Under the pieces are notes generated by a model, which worked only from the letters and a program-made list of their open reading frames with translations, was not told where the DNA came from and ran no database searches. A DNA stretch of 47,142 nt from JBHIBD01 sp046758865 (GTDB lineage: Bacteria; Planctomycetota; Brocadiia; Brocadiales; Bathyanammoxibiaceae), in contig JBHIBD010000007.1 of NCBI GenBank assembly GCA_046758865.1, positions 1 through 47,142 on the forward strand. The letters run 5' to 3'. This document shows, piece after piece, positions 41,438 through 47,142 of the stretch. A program made the position numbers and the translations under genes. Numbering within the stretch: the first letter of the stretch is position 1; every line of letters begins with the position of its first letter.

Positions 41438-42607
41438 ATGCTTATGTTTAAAAGGATGGCAAAAAGATTGAGTGCATTACCATTACAAGGAAAAGAGGGG
41501 TTCTCCCTGGTAGCCCTCATTGCCATACTGACCATCCTGGCTACTGTGGGGGCCGTCTATACCTCCATAATGAGCAGGTGGCAGACATCTGCACCCATAA
41601 CAAGAGACTCCACAAAGGCCCTTTACCTGGCGGAGCTATACGCACAGCTTGGCCTCATATTTCTCAAGGATAATGTCTCTTATCAGGGCAGTGTAATCTG
41701 TCAGACCAACACCACCATTCCGGACATTTCCAATATGGAGAAGGGTGCCTATGGGATATGTGGACCAGCGGAGACGGGAGTACCCGACCTCTACAGAATA
41801 ACGGCAATTGGTGCGGTGGGTACAGGCCTCCCATCGCCATCCACGTGGTGGAACCAGGCGACCTGTGACTATGATATCCCCAGTTCTGCAAGTATCAGGG
41901 CCTTGAAAAAGATTACGGTAGATGTCTACAAGACGGGTGAGAGAATCGATATGCCACGCAGGTCATACGTAGAAGGGACTATTTCAAACATTAAGATATC
42001 CAACGAGACTGGTGACTATGTTATATATGCTACTGATGGAACTGTTGCCGAGGGGGACCCTACAGGCCTGGTAGAAAATGTCATTCCCATAGATGCTGAC
42101 ACCGTTATTGACGCCATAATGAGGATGGCGATTTGCCAGAACGGTTCCTGTGGGAACCATTTTTATCTTAATCCGGGAGGGGGTGTCAGTTGGGGACCTT
42201 CACAAGATGGCTGGCCCTGCGACGAGAACGGCGCAACCGGCTCCTTCTATTATCATGACGATGCGGATGAAGCAAAGGATGTTCCCAATGTAATTTATGT
42301 TAACGGTGACTTTACTATAAGTGGCAACACGACCATTCGCGGTATAGTTGTTGTAGAGGGGGGCGACTTTAATCTAACAGGAACGGCAACCCTCGAGGGC
42401 ATACTTGTTTTCAGGGGTGATGGAAGGATTGTCGGCGGCGCTGACCCCGGTACACCGGAGACATTCGGTGTGATTGCCTATGGTAGCCTTGAAGGGCAAG
42501 GGTCAAACATAGAGGTGCGATTAAACGAGTCTTATTACGATGCCCTGGACAATATTGCTTCCAGTAATATAGCGATAGATTCCTGGGAGGAAGAGGTATC
42601 TTCGTAG
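41438..42607 (+). CDS. PilX/GspK-like minor pilin with beta-repeat C-terminus
   Basis: A 389-residue protein with a prepilin-like N-terminus (GKEG-FSLVALIAILTILATV; Glu5 is replaced by Ala) and a large C-terminal region. The latter has short beta-strand repeats (VNGDFTISGNTTIRGIVVV, then EGILVFRGDGRIVG) like polymer-forming or beta-helix proteins. It may cap the pilus or adhere. Segments of it are duplicated at about 43282-43411, between this gene and pilM. The lack of Glu5 fits GspK-like tip proteins, which often lack it. Confidence 0.75.
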   Translation: MLMFKRMAKRLSALPLQGKEGFSLVALIAILTILATVGAVYTSIMSRWQTSAPITRDSTKALYLAELYAQLGLIFLKDNVSYQGSVICQTNTTIPDISNMEKGAYGICGPAETGVPDLYRITAIGAVGTGLPSPSTWWNQATCDYDIPSSASIRALKKITVDVYKTGERIDMPRRSYVEGTISNIKISNETGDYVIYATDGTVAEGDPTGLVENVIPIDADTVIDAIMRMAICQNGSCGNHFYLNPGGGVSWGPSQDGWPCDENGATGSFYYHDDADEAKDVPNVIYVNGDFTISGNTTIRGIVVVEGGDFNLTGTATLEGILVFRGDGRIVGGADPGTPETFGVIAYGSLEGQGSNIEVRLNESYYDALDNIASSNIAIDSWEEEVSS

Positions 42608-42660
42608 TAAAATTAGGCGAATCCACCCCTGGTGCGACCCTTCTTACGGGGATTGATATA

Positions 42661-42706
42661 CGTTAAGTCTAGACCTTTTACCCATTTGAGGATGCAGTGA
42701 AGGCCC
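42661..42706 (+). repeat. Decayed copy of the pilM 5' end
   Basis: TTAAGTCTAGACCTTTTACC and following bases to GGCCCG match 43416-43461, the first codons of pilM (LNLDLL...GSKGP), with about 9 differences in 46. In the pilM frame it has an in-frame TGA, so it is not coding. It marks the pilX/pilM junction before the insert. Confidence 0.65.
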
Positions 42707-43066
42707 GGATTAAATCGATAATGAGTGCCCTCCAACCACTTTGCAAGCCCCTCCCTTACCTCCCGCTCCACCTGTTCCAGCGGTTTTCTTCTTCTCTGCA
42801 TCGGGTGTTGCTTCCTTCACTGTTAATCGCCCCCTTGTCTTTACTTAACTGCGGCCAATTTAGCATAAATACACACCTTTTCGCGGGAAAAAGTTTTGCC
42901 ATTTTATTACAACATATAGAGGAAAGCCAAGCTTTTACTACAACATATTGCGTGGTAAGCACATATCTAAATAAACATAAGGTGTTTCATTGTTGACCTG
43001 TAGGGGTCTTTCGCTATAATTCCTCGTTATGGGGAGGCTTAGATTCAATGCCGGAGGTAAAAAGCT
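42707..43066 (+). other. Inserted segment carrying a promoter before the parB fragment
   Basis: 360 bases foreign to the pilus operon. It has an A/T-rich stretch (42850-42980) and no confident gene; a minus-strand frame at 42613-42801 was considered and not adopted. Near its end is the promoter at 42993-43020, then a GGAGG ribosome binding site near 43055-43060. Confidence 0.5.
42993..43020 (+). promoter_or_regulatory. Sigma-70 promoter ahead of the parB fragment
   Basis: TTGACC (42993-42998), a 16-base spacer and a perfect TATAAT (43015-43020). It could transcribe the chimeric parB frame and then pilM-pilQ, so the insert may have given the pilus genes a new promoter. Confidence 0.65.
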
Positions 43067-43450
43067 ATGTTGGGCAGGGGAAAGCTCGGCAAGAGTCTTG
43101 AGTCGCTCCTCAGAAACGTCGTTGAGGTAGAACCGAGTAGCAGCACTCCGCAGATTAGTCCAGAAAGCGTCCAGCCCAATCCCCATCGGCCCCGAAGGGA
43201 ATTTTCGCCCCAGGCCATAAGGTCCCTTGTAGACTCCATAAGTAAACGTGGCACGCTCCAGCCAATACTAGTCAGACCCGCCAAAGACGGCCGGCCCTGC
43301 GACGAGGATAACGCAACCAGCTCCTTTTATTATCATGACAATTCAGATAACACAGGGGATACTCCCAATGTGGCTTATGTTAACGGTAACTTTTCTTTAA
43401 ATGGTAACCCATATGTTAAATCTAGATCTTTTATCCATTCAAATAGGTAG
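43067..43450 (+). pseudogene. Truncated parB fused to a pilX-like fragment
   Basis: The 127-residue frame is chimeric. Residues 1-72 are the N-terminus of ParB/Spo0J (ESVQPNPHRPRREFSPQAI, then DSISKRGTLQPILVRP), the region before the ParB CTPase/HTH domains, which are absent. From about residue 73 it matches the PilX-like protein (PCDEDNATSSFYYHD, VAYVNGNFSLNGN). A good ribosome binding site and a promoter lie upstream, so it may be expressed, but it cannot be a working partition protein. The frame ends within pilM. Confidence 0.75.
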
Positions 43451-45104
43451 TAAAGGCCCGTTCCTGGGCTTGGACATGGGCAACTACTCGATAAAGGCCC
43501 TGAAATTCGGCCTCACTAAGAGCGGTCCAGAGATAGAAAACCTTGCAGAGATGGAGATACCTCTGGAGGCAAGGAAGGAGGGAAGGGACCCCAAGTTAAT
43601 GGTAGAGGCGGTTAAAACCTGTCTTGCGAAAGGGAGTATTGTAACAAAGGATGTCGTAATTATGGTAACAGGGTCCTATGTCTTTATAAGGCGTATTACC
43701 TTGCCCCCCATGCCCCAGGAGGAGATAGAAGCAGTCATACCCTTTGAGGCAGCTAAGTTCGTTCCTTTCCCTCCAGAGCAGGCAGCTCTAGACTATATAA
43801 TTGTGGGTAAAAAGGAAGAGGAAGGTGTAGAGAAACATGACATCCTGGTTGCGGCAACGCCTAAAGAGGCGGTAGAGCAGGAGATATCTATTGCCCGTGC
43901 AGCGGGTCTGAAACCTGTGGCCGTGAGCGTTGTCCCCATGACCCTATGGAACACCTTCCAACTCACCGAGGCAAAGGCGGAGGAAAAGATTGTAGCCCTA
44001 CTGGACATAGGCTACAAGAGAAGCACTATTTGTTTCTTCAACAAGGGAGTATTGGAATTTACTAGGACCGTTAACCAAGGTGGCAATGACGTCACAGAGT
44101 CCCTGATGACAATGGCCATGGTAGATGGTGAAGGAGGCAGGCGTGTCCTCACTTATGAAGAGGCAGAGGCTGTAAAACTGGAATATGGATTTCCTTCCCG
44201 GGAGGGGATGGGTACTACAAAGGATGGTATAGCCCTCACCCAGGTATCTATGTTAATGAGGCCAGGTTTAGAGAAGCTCTTGGGCGAGATAAGGATGAGC
44301 TTTAATTTTTATACAACAGAGTTTCAGGTGCCCGAGGTAGACAAGTGTATTATCTCTGGTGGAGGTGCGGCGCTGAAGGGTCTAAAAGACTTCCTGGCCA
44401 GTGAGCTGGGGATGGAGGTGGAGCTGATTAACCCCTTTCGGGGAATACTTTTTGAAGAAGGTGTCTCTGAAGGAGACGTGGAGGAGGCTGCTCCAGCATT
44501 TGTTGCGGCCCTTGGACTAGCTGCTTGGGAGACGGGTGATTTAAGTCTCCTTCCCCGAAAGAGGCTCAAGAAGGAGAGAAGCCTCATCGGAGCTTATGTA
44601 ACCCTGGGGATAATAACTGCCCTGGTAATCGGTTATCTATACTGGGAAGTGCGCAGTGCGAAGGTGGGTTATACGGTGGAACTGGGCAAGAAGATGACCC
44701 AACTGGCAGAACTAACTCAAATGAGTTCAAAGGCGTCAAAACTCTCTACAAGGAGAAAGGCACTTATTGCAGCAATGAGCGCCTTTCCCCCGGAGCTTCG
44801 GAAGAGTGTAGACTGTGCAAAGGTGATAAGAGAGCTTAGGCTCTCTCTACCCAACAACGTACGCCTGGAAGAGGTCGAGATTTCCCCTGAAACGAATATA
44901 GGGTGGGAGAAAATAATGAAAGTAAGGGGGGTAGCCTTTCCCGCTGAGGAAGAGGGTCCCACTGTATCAATTCTTATGGCTGCCCTGAAGAATTCTCCCC
45001 TCTTCGATGACGTGCGCCTCCTGTATTTAGAGGGGAACAAGGACTACACTACGGAGGGTTCAAGGTTCCAATTGTTCTGTCGGTGTAACCCTATAGGAGA
45101 TTAA
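43413..45104 (+). CDS. pilM: PilM-PilN fusion (type IV pilus/T2SS alignment protein)
   Basis: A 563-residue protein. Residues to about 375 are an actin-like PilM/GspL-cytoplasmic domain: GLDMGNYSIKALKFG, LDIGYKRSTICFF and ISGGGAALKGL, the ATPase-type loops. A transmembrane helix at about 390-410 is followed by a periplasmic PilN-like part with a helix-rich and a ferredoxin-like region (KVIRELRLSLPNNVRLEEVEI). Most bacteria encode PilM and PilN separately. The ATG at 43413 is preferred over 43401, but neither has a ribosome binding site, and the 5' end lies on the duplicated pilX/pilM junction. Confidence 0.87.
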   Translation: MLNLDLLSIQIGSKGPFLGLDMGNYSIKALKFGLTKSGPEIENLAEMEIPLEARKEGRDPKLMVEAVKTCLAKGSIVTKDVVIMVTGSYVFIRRITLPPMPQEEIEAVIPFEAAKFVPFPPEQAALDYIIVGKKEEEGVEKHDILVAATPKEAVEQEISIARAAGLKPVAVSVVPMTLWNTFQLTEAKAEEKIVALLDIGYKRSTICFFNKGVLEFTRTVNQGGNDVTESLMTMAMVDGEGGRRVLTYEEAEAVKLEYGFPSREGMGTTKDGIALTQVSMLMRPGLEKLLGEIRMSFNFYTTEFQVPEVDKCIISGGGAALKGLKDFLASELGMEVELINPFRGILFEEGVSEGDVEEAAPAFVAALGLAAWETGDLSLLPRKRLKKERSLIGAYVTLGIITALVIGYLYWEVRSAKVGYTVELGKKMTQLAELTQMSSKASKLSTRRKALIAAMSAFPPELRKSVDCAKVIRELRLSLPNNVRLEEVEISPETNIGWEKIMKVRGVAFPAEEEGPTVSILMAALKNSPLFDDVRLLYLEGNKDYTTEGSRFQLFCRCNPIGD

Positions 45105-45108
45105 GACC

Positions 45109-45774
45109 TTGGACCTCACGAAGTTAAGTAAGGCACAGCGCGTTGTGCTGAGCATTATAGTATCGGGCCATGTGTTAGTGGGCATTCTCGGGGTGATAGC
45201 TGTGTTATTTGGGTTTTATAAGTTCTATTATGGGCCTGAACAGGAAATGGTAGCAATACTTCGACAAAATATTGCAACCAAGGAGGGGGAACTCAACGCC
45301 TCACGAACCCAGGCTTCCGTGGCGAAGAAGCTGGAAAAGAACATGCCAGAACTTGAGAGACAACTTAACATACTCAAGGCAAAAATAGCCACCGGAGCGG
45401 AGATAATCTCACTAATAAAGACGGTGGAGGAAGAGGCACTAAGGTTGGACCTGAAGATCCTGAATATGGTTACCAACGTGCAAGAACCCCCACAGCCGGG
45501 ACAAAAGGGCCAAGGAGCTCAGGCAAAGGCGCCTCCTGAAGAAGGGCAAACATCTGACTATACCAAGATCTCTTTTGACATCAGCCTACAAGGTGAATAT
45601 AGAAAACTGGAGGACTTCTTGAGGGCCCTCCAAAATGTGGCTCCTTATCTCAACATTAGTGAATTAAACATGAGTAGTGATGAAGAGCTATACCCCGAAT
45701 TGACATCAAGGCTGGTCATAAACGCCTATAATAAAAAGGGAGGTGGCGTTGGTGCTACCGATAGAAGGCTTTAA
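45109..45774 (+). CDS. pilO: PilO-like inner-membrane protein
   Basis: A 221-residue bitopic protein: transmembrane helix at about 19-40, coiled coil (about 50-90) and a periplasmic ferredoxin-like domain (TKISFDISLQGEYRKLEDFL). The TTG start is backed by AGGAGA 8 bases upstream, right after the pilMN stop. A Gly/Gln-rich linker (PPQPGQKGQGAQAKAPPEEG) lies in the middle. Confidence 0.88.
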   Translation: MDLTKLSKAQRVVLSIIVSGHVLVGILGVIAVLFGFYKFYYGPEQEMVAILRQNIATKEGELNASRTQASVAKKLEKNMPELERQLNILKAKIATGAEIISLIKTVEEEALRLDLKILNMVTNVQEPPQPGQKGQGAQAKAPPEEGQTSDYTKISFDISLQGEYRKLEDFLRALQNVAPYLNISELNMSSDEELYPELTSRLVINAYNKKGGGVGATDRRL

Positions 45775-46225
45775 ATATCTCCTCTGCGGGTTCATCGTAA
45801 CCATGGGCCTCTTGGGTACAAGTATCCTTGCTTGGAGCGAAGAAAAGGCCACAGGCGTAAGGGGCTCCCTGAAGGAGGGGGCGGGCCGCAGCCCCTTTTC
45901 TCTCCCTCCAGGGGTGAAATTTCTGAAAGAAGAAGAGGATGCGGAGGCAGAGGCCCTCTCCATCTCCACGAAATGGGAAGAGGGGATGGTAGCTAGCCGT
46001 GTGGACGGCATCTTCCAAAGAGGCGAGAAGACCACGGCCATCATCAATGGCGTATTGGTAGACGAAGGCAGCTGGGCAGGAAAAGAGCAGGTAGTAAAAA
46101 TAGAAGATGATAAGGTGGTATTGGCTGGAAAAGAGGGGGAAGAAAGGGTGCTCCCTTTCAAAAGAGGCGAGCTGGACCTAAAAGTCGTTAAACGGGTTAA
46201 GTCAAAGGATAAAGAGAAGAAGTGA
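45743..46225 (+). CDS. PilP-like periplasmic protein
   Basis: A 160-residue protein with an N-terminal hydrophobic segment and a beta-domain of the PilP/GspC type: RVDGIFQRGEKTTAIINGVL. The GTG start is inside pilO (32-base overlap). It would link PilO to PilQ. Assignment rests on position and the GI...AIING..V pattern. Confidence 0.7.
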   Translation: MALVLPIEGFKYLLCGFIVTMGLLGTSILAWSEEKATGVRGSLKEGAGRSPFSLPPGVKFLKEEEDAEAEALSISTKWEEGMVASRVDGIFQRGEKTTAIINGVLVDEGSWAGKEQVVKIEDDKVVLAGKEGEERVLPFKRGELDLKVVKRVKSKDKEKK

Positions 46226-47142
46226 AGAACACTATTTTTACCATAATTATTGTCTTCATTATTGCAGGATGCGCCGCTAAGGAAAAGTTAGAGGAAATGC
46301 CTGTTACCCAGGTTGCGCCTCAACGTCTAGAAGTAAAGGGGCCTCCTATGGAGCAATTACCTTTATCCCAAGTGGTGGAAGAGGTAAAGGAGAGGGAGAA
46401 GCTCTATAGCCTATCCGTTAAGAACATGGATGTAAGGAATGTACTCTTTATTTTTTCTACTGAACTGCCGGAATATAATGTGGTGGTTGACCCTGATGTC
46501 GAGGGTATAGTGACTGTTGATTTTAAAGAGCTCCCCTTGGATAAGGCCCTAGCATTCATTCTGGAGCCCTTAAACCTTGAGTACGTCATAGACGAGAAGG
46601 TCCTTAGAATCTCAAAGCCCAGGTTAGAGACACGCACCTTCGAATTTGTCTACTCCACGTCTACCAGGACGGCTAGAGGCGCCCTTATGGCCGTCACTGG
46701 TGGAGGCGGTAAGGAGATAAGTGGAGATGAGGAGGGTGGTGGGGAAGAAGTAACCACCGCTGCTAGTTTCGGCTCTGTTGAAACCGAGGATATAATAAAC
46801 GTATGGGATGAGTTGGAGGCAGGGATAAAAGACCTCATGTCCGATGATGGGAAATTAAGTACGAATAAAAGGGTAGGCTACATAACCGTTACTGATTACC
46901 GGGCCAATCTGAAGGGAATAGAAGACCTTATAAACTTCTTCAAGGCAGTGGTAAAGAAACAGATACTCATCAGGGCAAAGATACTGGAGATAACCCTCAC
47001 CGAATCGTCTGAATTTGGCATAGACTGGAATGTTGTGCTGACTAGACTCAGCATCCTGGGTGGCAAGAGAGGGAAAATTGCAGGTAGCTTGGGCACAACG
47101 GCACGTCCCACAGCCTTTACCCAGCCCTTCGCCCCTTCCACG
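46222..47142 (+). CDS. pilQ: Secretin PilQ/GspD-like lipoprotein (partial)
   Basis: A frame of 307 codons that continues beyond the window. The GTG start overlaps the upstream TGA (GTGA). It begins with a lipoprotein signal (VFIIAGCAA), then a secretin N0-type domain (SLSVKNMDVRNVLFIFSTEL, VVDPDVEGIVTVDF) and N1-like regions (YITVTDYRANLKGIEDLI). The last part LIRAKILEITLTESSEFGID starts the secretin core. It is the outer-membrane pore of this machine. Only the N-terminal part is visible. Confidence 0.88.
   Translation, partial: MKNTIFTIIIVFIIAGCAAKEKLEEMPVTQVAPQRLEVKGPPMEQLPLSQVVEEVKEREKLYSLSVKNMDVRNVLFIFSTELPEYNVVVDPDVEGIVTVDFKELPLDKALAFILEPLNLEYVIDEKVLRISKPRLETRTFEFVYSTSTRTARGALMAVTGGGGKEISGDEEGGGEEVTTAASFGSVETEDIINVWDELEAGIKDLMSDDGKLSTNKRVGYITVTDYRANLKGIEDLINFFKAVVKKQILIRAKILEITLTESSEFGIDWNVVLTRLSILGGKRGKIAGSLGTTARPTAFTQPFAPST

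Noticed and set aside
42613..42801. Minus-strand frame of 62 residues with a basic, helix-like N-terminus
   Set aside because: It has no recognisable family, and its second half lies in the decayed pilM copy, so the frame is probably accidental.
1..47142. CRISPR array
   Set aside because: No regularly spaced series of identical 24-40 base repeats with variable spacers was seen; the repeats found are palindromes or two-copy duplications.

Overview
The window looks like chromosomal DNA of an anaerobic, Gram-negative-type bacterium. Supporting signs are secreted lipoproteins, an OmpA-like protein, a secretin and a type IV pilus/type II secretion assembly line. Central carbon metabolism is built on ferredoxin: a four-subunit 2-oxoacid:ferredoxin oxidoreductase, two-subunit Fe-S fumarase, archaeal-type phosphoglycerate mutase and a citrate-synthase candidate of the Re-citrate synthase type. 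Base composition appears to be close to 50% G+C. The RNase H-like protein with a DEAGYGP motif, the DHH/RCK fusion, the EF-G paralogue and the c-type haem proteins would fit a planctomycete-like (perhaps Brocadiales-related) lineage. No rRNA or taxonomic marker was checked, so this placement is only an inference.

Layout. 1-2.3 kb (minus): an SxtJ-like membrane protein and a NodU/CmcH-type carbamoyltransferase; 3-4.2 kb (plus): a membrane-anchored SGNH-type protein. 4.2-9.3 kb (minus): an unlisted 56-residue membrane protein, tRNA-Val(CAC) and a degenerate tRNA copy, a lipoprotein, truA, a hicB-hicA-hicB module, asd and an RNase H-like gene. 9.6-13.2 kb (plus): a consensus sigma-70 promoter followed by an unknown gene and hisD-hisC-hisB. 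13.5-16.4 kb (minus): pyrI, pyrB and apgM. 16.6-26 kb (minus): an almost unbroken TCA-cycle operon (Re-citrate synthase candidate, sucC, two haem c DUF3365 proteins, sucD, korD, korA, korB, a GNAT-korC fusion, fumarase alpha and beta). 26.4-27.9 kb (minus): an RCK-DHH protein. 28.3-34.8 kb (plus): prepilin peptidase, OmpA-like lipoprotein, hisH, two small secreted proteins, hisA and an EF-G paralogue. 35.4-47.1 kb (plus): a membrane microprotein, a GAF/PAS tail-anchored protein, a response regulator, pilC/gspF, twin identical pilins, four pseudopilin-like genes and pilMN-pilO-pilP-pilQ (the last cut by the window end).

How it works together. The TCA island could make 2-oxoglutarate and succinyl-CoA with ferredoxin as electron carrier, in either direction; aconitase, isocitrate dehydrogenase, malate dehydrogenase and fumarate reductase are not in the window. 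The right third is a coherent envelope machine: peptidase PilD processes the pilins and pseudopilins, PilC is the inner-membrane platform, PilMNOP align it, and PilQ is the outer-membrane pore.

Unusual structure. At three loci a host gene end is duplicated and the copies bracket a foreign or decayed segment: the asd 3' end around hicBAB; a complete pilin gene, identical in both copies, around a decayed HicA-like frame; and pilX/pilM pieces around a truncated parB. Short palindromic and MITE-like repeats occupy many of the intergenic gaps. I found no CRISPR array, rRNA or intact transposase.
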